A stretch of DNA of 36,635 bases from Chlorobiota bacterium (GCA_021296135.1 JAGWAZ010000013.1:1-36635); one strand, 5' to 3'; numbered from the stretch's first letter, positions 7,524 through 16,518 are shown. The notes: generated from the sequence alone by a model not told the origin. Program-made: numbers and translations.

Positions 7524-8570
7524 ATGGCAAGACCGTCTACACCAACAAAGCCCGAGTCGTTGAAACCGATTGTTGAGGCGATGATTTTTGCGGGTGAGGA
7601 ACCGCTTGGGCCCCGAACGCTTCTTTATCTTCTTTTTGGAGAGGAAACAAGGGAGAAGAATGGTTCAGGTCGGGATAAAGATGAGACTCTCTTCGATGGT
7701 GTCGAGAATCAATCGACCGAGGTAAACAAGAAAAAGAATGGGAAAAGAGCTAAGAAAAATAAAATTGGCCAGAAAGAGTTGCGGAAAATTATTGCTTCCT
7801 TAAATGATGAGTATGAGGAATCGGGACGGTCTTTCCGCATTATTGAGATTGCCGGTGGGTTCCATTTTGCTACGGTCAAGGAATACGGAGAATTTGTCGG
7901 AATGCTCTCGAAAGAGCGTTCTCGCCGCAGACTCTCGCCTGCAGCCCTGGAAACGCTCTCAATTGTTGCCTATCGCCAGCCCGTTACCAAACCGGAAATG
8001 GAAGCGATTCGCGGGGTCAATTGCGATCAGGTACTTCTCTCGTTATTGGAACGAAATTTGATCGCCATAACCGGTCGGGCAGACTCAGTCGGTAAACCGC
8101 TTCTCTACGGTACCACAGATGATTTCCTTAGGGCGTTTGGTCTGAACAGCCTGAGCGATTTGCCAAAACTCCGGGAACTTGAGGAGTTGATGGAAGATGA
8201 TGCCTATTCTCCTGCACGAACTCAAGGAATACCTGATGAGGTGACGCAGGAGTTGCTCGAACTTGGAAACACAGATGAACAGAGATTGGAAGACACAGAT
8301 GAACACAGATCAGAAAACACGGAAACACAGATGAACGCAGATGGGGAAGAAGAGATGGACACAGATGAACAGAGATTGGAAGACGTAGATGAACACGGAT
8401 CAGAAAACACGAAAACACAGATGAACACAGATGGGGGAGCAGAGATGGACACAGATGAACAGAGATTGGAAGGGGATGAGGGTAGTGATAGTGATTCGAA
8501 GGAAGAGATGAAGTCTGATGATGGGAATTCTGTGAGCTCATCGACGAGCTTTTGCGGGCATGAAAGATAG
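7524..8570 (+). CDS. scpB: Segregation and condensation protein B (ScpB) with repeat-derived acidic tail
   Basis: ScpB binds ScpA and completes the SMC-ScpAB condensin. Family features visible here are KPIVEAMIFAGEEPLGPRTL near the N-terminus, then FRIIEIAGGFHFATVKEY and the second winged helix LSPAALETLSIVAYRQPVTK, PEMEAIRGVNCDQVL, with GRADSVGKPLLYGTTDDFL. An in-frame ATG at 7452 lies inside scpA; I chose the ATG at 7524 (MARPS) because homology starts soon after. Typical ScpB is near 180-220 residues but this one is 348. There is a lysine-rich insertion (about residues 38-80) and a tail of about 110 residues after ELEELMEDD. Much of the tail is two and a third copies of a 30-residue acidic repeat encoded by a 90-bp DNA repeat. 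The core should work as ScpB; the tail is probably disordered. Confidence 0.92.
   Translation: MARPSTPTKPESLKPIVEAMIFAGEEPLGPRTLLYLLFGEETREKNGSGRDKDETLFDGVENQSTEVNKKKNGKRAKKNKIGQKELRKIIASLNDEYEESGRSFRIIEIAGGFHFATVKEYGEFVGMLSKERSRRRLSPAALETLSIVAYRQPVTKPEMEAIRGVNCDQVLLSLLERNLIAITGRADSVGKPLLYGTTDDFLRAFGLNSLSDLPKLRELEELMEDDAYSPARTQGIPDEVTQELLELGNTDEQRLEDTDEHRSENTETQMNADGEEEMDTDEQRLEDVDEHGSENTKTQMNTDGGAEMDTDEQRLEGDEGSDSDSKEEMKSDDGNSVSSSTSFCGHER
8271..8472 (+). repeat. 90-bp in-frame tandem repeat in the 3' end of scpB
   Basis: ACAGATGAACAGAGATTGGA begins at 8271, 8361 and 8451, giving an exact 90-bp period with two full units and a partial third. The encoded units begin TDEQRLED and contain TDEH, SENT, TQMN and a D-rich end. 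The building blocks (ACAGATGAACACAGAT, AACACAGATGAAC) are those of the intergenic repeats at 3932-3976 and 31945-32050. Confidence 0.85.
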
Positions 8571-8623
8571 AAGAGAAGGAGATTCGTATTGGGATTGTAT
8601 TAGAATCTGAAAATAGATTAATT

Positions 8624-9259
8624 ATGAGCGGTTATTATTTTTTGAGAATGGTTCGGCGATCAGCCTGGGTGATATTCACATCATTTGCGATTCTGCTAAG
8701 TGGGTGCGGAGAGGGAAAAGTTGACGATGCCGATAAGGAAGCTCTGAGAACTGCTGGATATGAGGAAGGAGCAGCGGCAGATCTGAGTATATTGAACTTG
8801 ACTGAGGAAGAGGTCGCACAGCTTGAGATTGCAAAGCGTGGAGGACTTGATGGGGCTGCTGCCAAAGAGATTGTTGAGTTGATGCATGATAAGGACTTGA
8901 AATTCGATATTGGGATGGAGATGCAGACCTTGAGCCTTGCCGGATTCTCGGCAACGGCCCTCGTCGAGCTTGTAAAGATGGGAGCTGTCCGGGTATGGGA
9001 GACGGATCTTCGCGTGATGAAACATGCCGGCATTGGCGAACCGACCATTGTGAGAATAGCAGAACGAAAATTTGTCGATGAGAAGGATGACCTGTTGCCC
9101 GGACGTGATTATACTGTATTAAAGGCCGCTGGCATGTCGGATGCTGGTATTGAATCCTTTGTGAAGAACGGGGGAACGGTGCTACAACTGCAAAAGGTAG
9201 AGTTGGCAATACGGATGGGTACATCAGAACAGGCTGCGTTGAAGGAAGTTGGTTTGTAA
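8624..9259 (+). CDS. Putative lipoprotein with repeated helical motifs
   Basis: The 211-residue protein begins with a basic leader and hydrophobic segment ending in the lipobox LLSGC (Cys near residue 28), so it is predicted to be an envelope lipoprotein. The mature region is helical and carries short recurring units around an 'L..AG.....' pattern (LRTAGYEEGAA, LSLAGFSATAL, MKHAGIGEPTI, LKAAGMSDAGI), each about 30-40 residues apart. I do not recognise a named family. A second in-frame ATG at 8648 lies closer to the hydrophobic segment and is an equally possible start. It follows scpB by 53 bp on the same strand but no functional link can be claimed. Confidence 0.72.
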   Translation: MSGYYFLRMVRRSAWVIFTSFAILLSGCGEGKVDDADKEALRTAGYEEGAAADLSILNLTEEEVAQLEIAKRGGLDGAAAKEIVELMHDKDLKFDIGMEMQTLSLAGFSATALVELVKMGAVRVWETDLRVMKHAGIGEPTIVRIAERKFVDEKDDLLPGRDYTVLKAAGMSDAGIESFVKNGGTVLQLQKVELAIRMGTSEQAALKEVGL

Positions 9260-9313
9260 ATGAGGATCGCAGGGGAGAGCACAATGCTGCTAACAGTCTC
9301 CGGGTACCGTCGG

Positions 9314-9553
9314 TTACGGCATATACCGGAACGGATAAGACTCGGAATGTTCTCCGACATGAAGCCGGATGATATAGACACCTGCCTCAAGTCCTCCATC
9401 AACAGTTGAGGGATCAAACTCAATACTGTGAGTACCTGGCTGGCATTCTCCACGATAGATTTCAGCAAGAACGTTTTGCTGTGAAAGATCGAGGAGTTCT
9501 ATCAGGCAGAGGCGTGGTTGTTCTTCGACAGAAAATGGAATAGAGTAAGTCAT
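9314..9553 (-). CDS. Small FlgD-like/T9SS sorting-domain-like protein or remnant
   Basis: On the minus strand an ATG at 9553 opens a frame of about 79 residues, with extensions possible to 9580 or 9688. It reads MTYSIPFSVEEQPRLCLIEL, LDLSQQNVLAEIYRG, then PGTHSIEFDPSTVDGGLEAG and VYIIRLHVGEHSES. That is the strand pattern of FlgD Ig-like and T9SS C-terminal sorting domains (l.lyd..g..v..l..g....G.h...wd.....l.sGvY..rl). Such domains normally end large secreted proteins; here the domain stands alone without a signal peptide. It may be a functional single-domain protein or the surviving 3' end of a deleted gene. It converges with the lipoprotein gene ending at 9259 and diverges from the OmpA-family gene. 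Confidence 0.5.
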   Translation of the reverse strand: MTYSIPFSVEEQPRLCLIELLDLSQQNVLAEIYRGECQPGTHSIEFDPSTVDGGLEAGVYIIRLHVGEHSESYPFRYMP

Positions 9554-9651
9554 AGCGTAATATCGCAGTCTTGAAACCATGCAAAGATAGCGATAACCGA
9601 TAGCGTTATCCCTGTTGAACAATTTGATGTAGTGTGAACACAGAGACAAGC

Positions 9652-11982
9652 ATGATGATACCAAGCTCAAAGAGACTCCCCGAGTCACATTTTCGTAATG
9701 TGATGCTCGTAGTGATTCTCGTCGCTCTTTTTATCCCTCTATCGAGTGCTGCACAGGAGGAACCTGTTGAGGATGATCCCCCATCATTTGGTTATGTGGG
9801 CCTCTTCGGAGGCATTACCCTCAACTCACATGCTGTAAGACTCGATCCTTCCCGACTGACAGGTGTGGCTTCAGTCCCGATTGATCCGTTGTTTACCGAA
9901 GGTTCGGGCAGAGGGTGGACAGGTGGACTTTTGCTGGAGTTCCCTCTGAGTGGTCTCTTTGGAGTTGGAGGACGACTTGCAATGCAGGAGCGCGGTGCAG
10001 AGATGACAGCACAGTATGAAAATCGCATTGATGTCATAACGTCAGGAGGGACTGTGCGGCCGGCAACCGTTGAGGTAACTGTCCCAAGCAGGTTAACATA
10101 TTTTGCCGCAACACCTCATATTCGGGTTACGCCCGAGTCTCTTCCTCTCTATCTTTTTGCAGGCCCTTCGCTTCTTTTTCCACTGACCACAACGTATAGC
10201 TATAAGGAGGAAATCATCTCCGAAAGGGGGCTGATTTTCCCCGGAGTTAACGGACCGCGAAGGACTCGCATTATAGATGGAGCTATACCTGAGGCGGTTG
10301 TCAAGCTCGGGGCAACGGTCGGTATCGGTGTTGAAATTAATCTGACTGACAAGCATGCTCTGCTACTGGACGCGCAATATGCCCCAATGATTGGCGATCT
10401 CTCGACTGGTATTGGATCAGAACGAGATTGGCGCGCTGATATTATCTCCTTTACCCTCGGCATAAAGACCGGTTTTGTTCGACGCAAAGCCGAGCCGTTG
10501 CCACCTCCTCCACCGCCGGATATAATAGTTATTGAAGTTGATACGGTCGAGATAATCGAAGCGAAAGTGGTTACTGATGAAGGCTTGCTCGACACACTTG
10601 TCGCTCGTTCGCAGAAGGTGCAGCAGACTGAGGTGCATGCTCTTCTTCCCTATATCTTCTTCGATCATGATTCGGCCACAATTCCTGACCGATATGCCCA
10701 AATTGAGCGACGTAATGTTCGCAACTGGCGGGAAGAGAGGATTGAGAGGGGATCGACCATGAACGTCTATTACGAGTTGCTGAATATTGTTGGCTATCGT
10801 CTGCGAGTCAACCGACGAGCGGAAATCAAGATTACCGGTTGTGTAGGAGAGTTCGAGACCGAAGATAGTACGTTGGCACTTCGCCGAGCTGAGGCTGTCC
10901 GGGACTATTTGAGAGATGTGTGGCGGATTCGAGAGAACAGAATGACCATTGTTACGCGGGAACTACCACAAAACCCTTCGCTCAGCGAGGTAGATACATT
11001 GGAGGGGGATGTAGAAAATCGACGTGTCGAGATCTATTCGGAAACGCTTTCGCTCCTTAAGCCGGTAAAACTTCCTGATACGCTTTTGCTTGAACCTGCA
11101 GGTGTGATTCGTCTCCTTCGGCCACCATCCGGTTCAACTGATTCGCTGGCGCAGCTTGAGTCGTGGCAGGTAAACGTTACCGTGGGAGATTCACTGATTG
11201 AGCGTGCAGCAGCAGGGTTTGGTCCACCGCCGGAGAAGATCGATCTTGAACTAAAATCACGACCCGATTTGAATCGCCGAGGACCAATCGAGATTACATC
11301 CGAACTCATTATTCTCGACTCACTTTACGTGAGAAAATTCGCGCTTCCCAGTACGCCGGTCTGGTTCGTAGAGGAGGGTGGGTTTGAAGTTGAACGAAAC
11401 GTCGAGAATGACATGTATGTTGATCGATATAATCTCCTTCTACACAGTTTCGATTCGGCGGGAATCTTTGATTTTACGCAGCAGGCCTCAACGATATTGC
11501 GAGAGCGCATTACTTCTGAGTCACAGGTGAAAATCACAGGTCATACCGACAGAATTGGTCTGCCATACTATAACAAACGTCTTGCAACTCGCCGTGCAGA
11601 GCTTGCTGCGCAGATTACCGACCTTGAAAACGCACAGATTGTTGGTGTGGGTGAACGTGATTCTCTCTATGATAATGATACTCCCGAGGGGAGATATTAT
11701 TCGCGTACCGTGGCTGTGGAAATCAAGACGCCGATAGTCCGAAAGGATATAAGCGACAAGGAGGCTGAAGAGGAGAGCGTAGAGCAGGTTAAGGCAGAGG
11801 TGGAGAGAGAAACTCAGGAGGCTTCAGCAACCGAACCGGTAACCTCAGAGAGTAACGAATCAGAGATAAAAGAGAGTGAGCCGACAGTAGAACAACCGGC
11901 GGAAGTTCCAACGAGAACAACAAAGAAAGAAGGGGCGGAAGGAATTCCAACAAGCGTTACGTTGCCTGACGAGGACGAATAA
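9652..11982 (+). CDS. Outer-membrane protein with two OmpA-like domains
   Basis: This 776-residue protein has a signal peptide (hydrophobic MLVVILVALFIPLSSAAQ). A beta-barrel-like region of about 250 residues follows (YVGLFGGITLNSH ... SRLTYFAATPHIRV ... LGATVGIGVEINL), then a proline linker (PPPPPPD). Two OmpA-type peptidoglycan-binding domains come next: about residues 328-460 (FFDHDSATIP ... LALRRAEAVRDYL ... ENRRVEIY) and 590-695 (ITGHTDRIGLPYYNKRLATR, RAELAA). The tail is glutamate-rich. It likely ties the outer membrane to the cell wall. Two OmpA domains in one chain are unusual. A GTG at 9634 is in frame; the ATG at 9652 is a better start because it sits directly before the signal peptide. 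A terminator-like hairpin follows at 12000. Confidence 0.85.
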   Translation: MMIPSSKRLPESHFRNVMLVVILVALFIPLSSAAQEEPVEDDPPSFGYVGLFGGITLNSHAVRLDPSRLTGVASVPIDPLFTEGSGRGWTGGLLLEFPLSGLFGVGGRLAMQERGAEMTAQYENRIDVITSGGTVRPATVEVTVPSRLTYFAATPHIRVTPESLPLYLFAGPSLLFPLTTTYSYKEEIISERGLIFPGVNGPRRTRIIDGAIPEAVVKLGATVGIGVEINLTDKHALLLDAQYAPMIGDLSTGIGSERDWRADIISFTLGIKTGFVRRKAEPLPPPPPPDIIVIEVDTVEIIEAKVVTDEGLLDTLVARSQKVQQTEVHALLPYIFFDHDSATIPDRYAQIERRNVRNWREERIERGSTMNVYYELLNIVGYRLRVNRRAEIKITGCVGEFETEDSTLALRRAEAVRDYLRDVWRIRENRMTIVTRELPQNPSLSEVDTLEGDVENRRVEIYSETLSLLKPVKLPDTLLLEPAGVIRLLRPPSGSTDSLAQLESWQVNVTVGDSLIERAAAGFGPPPEKIDLELKSRPDLNRRGPIEITSELIILDSLYVRKFALPSTPVWFVEEGGFEVERNVENDMYVDRYNLLLHSFDSAGIFDFTQQASTILRERITSESQVKITGHTDRIGLPYYNKRLATRRAELAAQITDLENAQIVGVGERDSLYDNDTPEGRYYSRTVAVEIKTPIVRKDISDKEAEEESVEQVKAEVERETQEASATEPVTSESNESEIKESEPTVEQPAEVPTRTTKKEGAEGIPTSVTLPDEDE

Positions 11983-11999
11983 AAGCTCTTTTAGAGTAA

Positions 12000-12040
12000 G
12001 GGAGGCAAACAACTCCTGTTCGCCTCCCCTCGTTCTGTTT
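12000..12040 (+). terminator. Hairpin after the OmpA-family gene
   Basis: GGGAGGC (12000-12006) pairs with GCCTCCC (12022-12028) with AAC/GTT pairing inside. It is followed by CTCGTTCTGTTTC, a weak T-rich stretch. It lies 18 bp after the stop codon, which is right for intrinsic termination. Confidence 0.55.
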
Positions 12041-12088
12041 CAGCCTGTCCGGTGTTCTGATTCTGTTCCGTAAATTCTTCGCGTAGTT

Positions 12089-13501
12089 ATGTCCAAGGCA
12101 CAAGATAGTGTCGATTCCTTTGTGGAGTCAGTGCGTCGTTTTATGCGTTTGCATGAAATGGCACATAGTGGTGAAAGCATATTGTTAGGAGTTAGTGGTG
12201 GCATTGACTCCGTTGTGATGCTTGAGGTCATCGCATGTCTTGCCCTTCCCTTACGCTATGAGTTTGCTGTTGCTCATTTCGACCACGGCTTGCGTGAATC
12301 TTCGGCAGCGGATGCTGATTTTGTACGGGAATTGGCTTCGCGGTATCGAGTGAAGGCATTTGTGGCAAGTGCAAATATTCGTCGCATTGCAGATGAAGAA
12401 GGACGATCTCTTGAGGAGACGGGACGCCGTGGACGCTATGCGTTCCTGGAACGTATCGCTCGACGCCATCGCTATGACACAGTGATGACTGGCCACACAG
12501 CCGACGACAACGCAGAGACGCTATTGGTAAATCTCTTGCGAGGAAGCGGCGTAACCGGACTTGCAGGTATACCCTCAACACGGCGACTTGGAGGAAACGT
12601 GATTGTTGCCCGTCCGATGTTGGGCCAACGGCGGTCGGAGATTGAGAAATATGCCGTGGATCGGGGACTGAAGTGGCGTGAAGATGAGACGAATCAATCT
12701 GAAGAATTCACACGAAATCGTATCCGGCACGAACTTTTGCCACTGCTTCGAGAATTCAATCCGAACGTTATCAGCACGTTGAATACTACTGCTGAGTTAA
12801 TGCGCGATGTCGATCGGTATCTTTCGAATGCCGTTGAGACCGCTGTTCGGGTGGTGACAAGGGAGAAAGCAGTCCCGGGCGAACGTGTGGTGCTTGATGT
12901 TAAACAGTTGCGACATCTTCAGCCTGCTATTCGGGGAGAAGTACTACAGCGTGTGATGACCGTGACGTTTGATATACCTCCAATTTCCTATGCAGCGGTC
13001 AAACGGGGACTTGGGTTGATCTGGAAGGAGACCGGTACCCGCGTAAATCTGGGAGGGCGATTTGAAGGATTGCGAGATCGCGATACCATCGTGCTGCTGA
13101 AAAATCCGCCAATTTTACGCGATGTAGACAAGTCCTTTGATCTTGGCGAATCAGTTGAAGTGGGAAATATAACGCTGAAGACCGAAGTGCTTGAAAACAA
13201 GTCGGTCAAGTTTGCCTCTAATGGCAAAGTTGAGTACGTCAGTGCCGACAAGCTGCCGGAGAAATTGATTATCCGGTCCTGGCAAGAAGGAGATCGGTTC
13301 CACCCGCTTGGAATGAAAGGGGAAAAGAAGTTAAGTGATTTCTTGATTGACAGGAAAGTGCCTCTCGATCAAAAACGACAGGTTATGGTCGTTACCGACG
13401 GTGAAAGCATCGTCTGGGTCTGTGGGATGAGGATTGATGAACGGTACAAGATCGACAGCAAAACCAGGCGGATTCTGAAGCTGGAGCTGCAGTCTCTATG
13501 A
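12089..13501 (+). CDS. tilS: tRNA(Ile)-lysidine synthase
   Basis: TilS uses ATP to attach lysine to C34 of the tRNA-Ile with CAU anticodon, so that it reads AUA instead of AUG; it is essential and cytoplasmic. The N-terminal PP-loop motif LGVSGGIDSVVML (about residues 33-45) is complete. It is followed by VAHFDHGLRESSAADADFV, TGHTADDNAETLLVNLLRGS and the ..GL.GI.....G family block. The C-terminal part (IRSWQEGDRFHPLGMKGEKK, LSDFLIDRKVP) is the tRNA-binding domain. At 470 residues the length is normal. Its stop overlaps the hpt start (ATGA at 13498-13501), and tilS-hpt-ftsH is a gene order shared across many phyla. Confidence 0.95.
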   Translation: MSKAQDSVDSFVESVRRFMRLHEMAHSGESILLGVSGGIDSVVMLEVIACLALPLRYEFAVAHFDHGLRESSAADADFVRELASRYRVKAFVASANIRRIADEEGRSLEETGRRGRYAFLERIARRHRYDTVMTGHTADDNAETLLVNLLRGSGVTGLAGIPSTRRLGGNVIVARPMLGQRRSEIEKYAVDRGLKWREDETNQSEEFTRNRIRHELLPLLREFNPNVISTLNTTAELMRDVDRYLSNAVETAVRVVTREKAVPGERVVLDVKQLRHLQPAIRGEVLQRVMTVTFDIPPISYAAVKRGLGLIWKETGTRVNLGGRFEGLRDRDTIVLLKNPPILRDVDKSFDLGESVEVGNITLKTEVLENKSVKFASNGKVEYVSADKLPEKLIIRSWQEGDRFHPLGMKGEKKLSDFLIDRKVPLDQKRQVMVVTDGESIVWVCGMRIDERYKIDSKTRRILKLELQSL

Positions 13502-14079
13502 GCCGGTTGTATTCTCCTGGAGAAGTCGTTGTTAAAGGGAAGCGATTTGTCCCTTTTATCCCTGCCGAGGAGATTGAGCAGGCTGTGCAAAGCATAGGAG
13601 CGACGCTAAGTCAGGAGTTGGATGACCAAAAAAATGGGTTGCCATCCTTGTTTGTTTGTGTTCTGAAAGGGGCAACACTCTTTTGTGCCGATCTTCTTCG
13701 CAGCCTGAGGGGACCAATTCATCTGGAATTCGTGCTTGCTTCAAGCTACCGTGACGGCATAGTCTCCTCCGGTTCACTCACTTTTACGGCTCCATCAGGC
13801 ACTGAAATCAAGGGAAGGAACGTCATCGTCGTCGAAGATATTATTGATACCGGAACAACTGTTACAGCCCTTCGTGACTACTTTGCCGAACATGCTGCTG
13901 CTTCAGTGAAAGTCGCGGCGTTACTTTACAAGCCCGATGCCAACAGAAATGGCGAACGACCCGAGTATTTCGGGTTTGAAATACCAAACCGTTTTGTGAT
14001 AGGATATGGTTTGGACTATGCCGAAGAAGGACGAAATCTTGCCGGGATCTACGTTCTGGATGAAAGGGAAGAAATGTGA
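13498..14079 (+). CDS. hpt: Hypoxanthine phosphoribosyltransferase
   Basis: The enzyme salvages hypoxanthine and guanine by joining them to PRPP. The diagnostic PRPP-binding loop VIVVEDIIDTGTTVTAL lies at about residues 109-125. An upstream LKGATLFCADLLRSL block and the C-terminal IPNRFVIGYGLDYAEEGRNL, AGIYVLDE block complete the family pattern. The 193-residue length is usual. The ATG overlaps the tilS stop by four bases, so the two are probably translationally coupled in one transcript. The ftsH gene lies 308 bp downstream beyond element B, so whether it shares the transcript is uncertain. Confidence 0.95.
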   Translation: MSRLYSPGEVVVKGKRFVPFIPAEEIEQAVQSIGATLSQELDDQKNGLPSLFVCVLKGATLFCADLLRSLRGPIHLEFVLASSYRDGIVSSGSLTFTAPSGTEIKGRNVIVVEDIIDTGTTVTALRDYFAEHAAASVKVAALLYKPDANRNGERPEYFGFEIPNRFVIGYGLDYAEEGRNLAGIYVLDEREEM

Positions 14080-14121
14080 AGTTAGAAGTGAAAAAGTTGG
14101 AAGGTCAAAGAGGTTGTTTTC

Positions 14122-14313
14122 TAGAGTCCGAAACTGAACGAGGAGGAAAAGTTAACAGTAGATAGCAGAAGTAAGGAGCAAACTTCTCAGTTGGCCAACG
14201 TAATACGTAGGATAGAGCCAATTTGGTCTGTAAGAGCTGCTGAAGAGACTCTGCTAACCACTTATCTGTACACTGATAACCTTTACGTTCTCCAAACAAC
14301 TTCTGGAAGTGAG
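14122..14313 (+). repeat. Intergenic element, copy B (homologous to 4640-4817)
   Basis: This hpt-ftsH spacer shares ordered blocks with the spacer upstream of the 4821 gene (TAGAGTC, AACTGAA, GAGGA, AGTTAAC.GT, AGAGCCAA, TAAGAGCTGCTGAAGAGA, CTCTGCTAACC, CTCCAA..AACTTCTGGAA). It contains a GTTGGCCAAC palindrome at about 14190-14199 and TTGGC/GCCAA pairing around a ~20-base loop. No open frame is present. The remaining bases of the 308-bp gap show nothing recognisable. Confidence 0.55.
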
Positions 14314-14387
14314 TGGTAGTTTTACATTCCGGTTGATTGCTACTACTTGAAGAATTAACTGAAATCAGACATAAGATAGTATAGTAT

Positions 14388-16421
14388 ATGAGTAATGAAA
14401 TCAATCCAGGTGGGCCTGAGCGTCGTCCTGGCAAGCGACCAGGAAATGAGGAACCGGGTATCAGCCGTATGATGCGTACGGTGGTGGCATGGCTGGTGAT
14501 CATTGCCGGGTTTCTCCTGATCCTGATGCTTGTTGGTCAACGGTCCTCCCAGGCTGTGACGGTCAGCTACAACGAGTTCGAACGACTCTTGGAGGCGGAG
14601 GTGATCAGCGAAGCCAAGTTTGTCAAATCCCAGGAAAACAATTGGGAGTTTCAAGGAACATTGACTGAGTCGATGGAGGTGAAGGTCGCCGGTGGTAAGG
14701 GAGAGACGCAAAAGACAGAGAACATCTTTACAGAGTTGCCTCCGGTAACCGAGGAAATATTAGCTACCTGGAAGGAAAAAATCAAAGGTGATAGTGACAT
14801 TGTCGAGGATACCGGATTTTTCCTTGGATTCCTCCTCACATTCTTCCCCTGGCTGATTCTGATTGCGATAATGATCTTCTTCTTCCGTAGAATGCAGGGA
14901 GCAGGTACACGAGGCATTTTCAGTTTCGGCAAATCTCGCGCAAAGATGCTCAGCGAGACCTCTCCTCGTGTGACATTCACCGACGTTGCAGGAGCCGAGG
15001 AAGCAAAAGAAGAGTTACATGAGATTGTTGAATTCCTGCGTGATCCTGTAAAGTTTCAGCGTCTTGGGGCGAAGATCCCTCGTGGTGTGCTGTTGCTGGG
15101 CAGACCCGGAACCGGAAAAACATTGTTGGCAAAGGCCGTTGCAGGAGAGGCAGGCGTACAGTTTCTCTCGATCTCCGGAGCTGACTTCGTGGAGATGTTT
15201 GTAGGCGTGGGAGCATCGCGGGTTCGTGACCTTTTTGAGCAGGCCAAGAAGGTTGCTCCGGCAATTGTCTTTATCGACGAAATCGATGCTGTTGGTCGTC
15301 AGCGCGGAGCAGGACTCGGTGGTGGACATGATGAGCGAGAGCAGACGCTGAACGCACTTCTGGTGGAGATGGACGGCTTTGAGCCGAATACCGGCGTCAT
15401 CATCATCGCTGCAACCAACCGTCCCGATGTTCTGGATCCCGCGCTTCTGAGGCCGGGCCGTTTCGACCGCCAGGTAGTCGTTGACCTTCCCGACCGTCGT
15501 GGTCGTGAGGGAATATTGAACGTACATACACGGAATTTGCCTCTCGCCGAGAACGTTAACCTCGAGGCCCTTGCGAGGGCAACGCCGGGTTTCAGTGGCG
15601 CTGATCTTGCCAATCTTTGCAACGAGGCGGCCATCTTCGCGGCCCGTCGCAACAGTGATCGCGTGACGATGTACGATTTTGAGACGGCAAAGGACAAACT
15701 CATGCTTGGCCTTGAGCGTCGCACAATGGTTATGACAGAAGAAGAAAAGAAGATGACAGCTTATCATGAGTGCGGTCATGTCATTGTCGGCAAGTTCGTT
15801 CCACACGGCGATCCGCTTCACAAGGTGACAGTTATTCCGCGTGGTCGCGCTCTTGGTGCCACCCACTTTTTGCCAGAGGATGATAAGCACTCCCGTTCCA
15901 AGAAATGGTTCGAGGCAAAGATCGCTATGGCTCTTGGAGGCCGTGCCGCCGAACTGCTTGTTTTTGGAAACCTGACAAGCGGTGCACAGAGTGACATCAA
16001 GTCGGTAACGCAGATGGCTCGCCAGATGGTCTGTGAGCTTGGCATGTCGGATAAACTTGGTCCTGTCAACTATTCTTCCGGCGACGGCGAAGTTTTCCTG
16101 GGACGCGACTTCGCGGTCCACAAGGATATCAGTGAGGCGACGGCTGAGTTGATTGACGAGGAGGTCCGGAACATTGTTGACGAGGGAGTGGAGCGTGCCA
16201 ATAAAGTATTGAAAGAGCACGAGGAGCTGCTTCACAAAATGTCGGCTCTTCTTATGGAACGCGAAACTCTCGATGCCGATGAGATCGATATGGTCATCAA
16301 GGGGGAAGAATTGCCGCCTCTGGAAGTAAAGCAGATGTTGCTGGCAAGATTGGCATCCGAAGATAGTTCAGGAGGCACAAACGGTTCTTCAGTTGTCCCG
16401 GTCGATGATGAGCAGGGGTAG
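14388..16421 (+). CDS. ftsH: ATP-dependent zinc metalloprotease FtsH
   Basis: FtsH is a hexameric AAA+ protease of the inner membrane that pulls out and degrades damaged membrane proteins and short-lived regulators. The 677-residue chain has two membrane segments (about 26-48 and 141-165) flanking a periplasmic domain. Then come Walker A GRPGTGKT (about 238-245), Walker [12 protein letters not shown], the pore and second-region block [20 protein letters not shown], and the arginine-finger region [10 protein letters not shown]. The protease domain carries HECGH (about 460-464) in place of the common HEAGH. The metal-binding H-E-x-x-H is retained, so activity is expected. The start is the ATG at 14388, giving the usual short cytoplasmic leader. 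Confidence 0.96.
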   Translation: MSNEINPGGPERRPGKRPGNEEPGISRMMRTVVAWLVIIAGFLLILMLVGQRSSQAVTVSYNEFERLLEAEVISEAKFVKSQENNWEFQGTLTESMEVKVAGGKGETQKTENIFTELPPVTEEILATWKEKIKGDSDIVEDTGFFLGFLLTFFPWLILIAIMIFFFRRMQGAGTRGIFSFGKSRAKMLSETSPRVTFTDVAGAEEAKEELHEIVEFLRDPVKFQRLGAKIPRGVLLLGRPGTGKTLLAKAVAGEAGVQFLSISGADFVEMFVGVGASRVRDLFEQAKKVAPAIVFIDEIDAVGRQRGAGLGGGHDEREQTLNALLVEMDGFEPNTGVIIIAATNRPDVLDPALLRPGRFDRQVVVDLPDRRGREGILNVHTRNLPLAENVNLEALARATPGFSGADLANLCNEAAIFAARRNSDRVTMYDFETAKDKLMLGLERRTMVMTEEEKKMTAYHECGHVIVGKFVPHGDPLHKVTVIPRGRALGATHFLPEDDKHSRSKKWFEAKIAMALGGRAAELLVFGNLTSGAQSDIKSVTQMARQMVCELGMSDKLGPVNYSSGDGEVFLGRDFAVHKDISEATAELIDEEVRNIVDEGVERANKVLKEHEELLHKMSALLMERETLDADEIDMVIKGEELPPLEVKQMLLARLASEDSSGGTNGSSVVPVDDEQG

Positions 16422-16502
16422 AGATTATGAGTCAGGAATCGGTTGGGAGGAAGGACAAGGAGAAGGGAAGACAAACAGGAAAAATGTGAAGCAGGAATCG
16501 CA

Positions 16503-16518
16503 CGCCCCGTAGGGGGCG
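16503..16518. repeat. GC-rich hairpin repeat
   Basis: CGCCCCGTAGGGGGCG forms a hairpin with a three-base loop followed by AACCCCCGGGATGG. It resembles the hairpins at 26218-26237 and 36119-36546 and is probably a member of the same dispersed family. Confidence 0.5.

Noticed and set aside
7838-8220. ScpB length due to frameshift or fusion with another gene
   Set aside because: The core motifs are continuous in one frame and the extra tail is an exact 90-bp in-frame repeat, so no frameshift is needed.
14122-14313. Element B as 6S RNA or another known structured RNA
   Set aside because: I cannot draw a single long bulged hairpin or any known consensus; kept only as an unexplained homologous element.
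15015-16235. Long open frame on the minus strand (406 codons) opposite ftsH
   Set aside because: It is fully antisense to a clear ftsH and has no protein-like motifs; a shadow of the coding strand's codon use.
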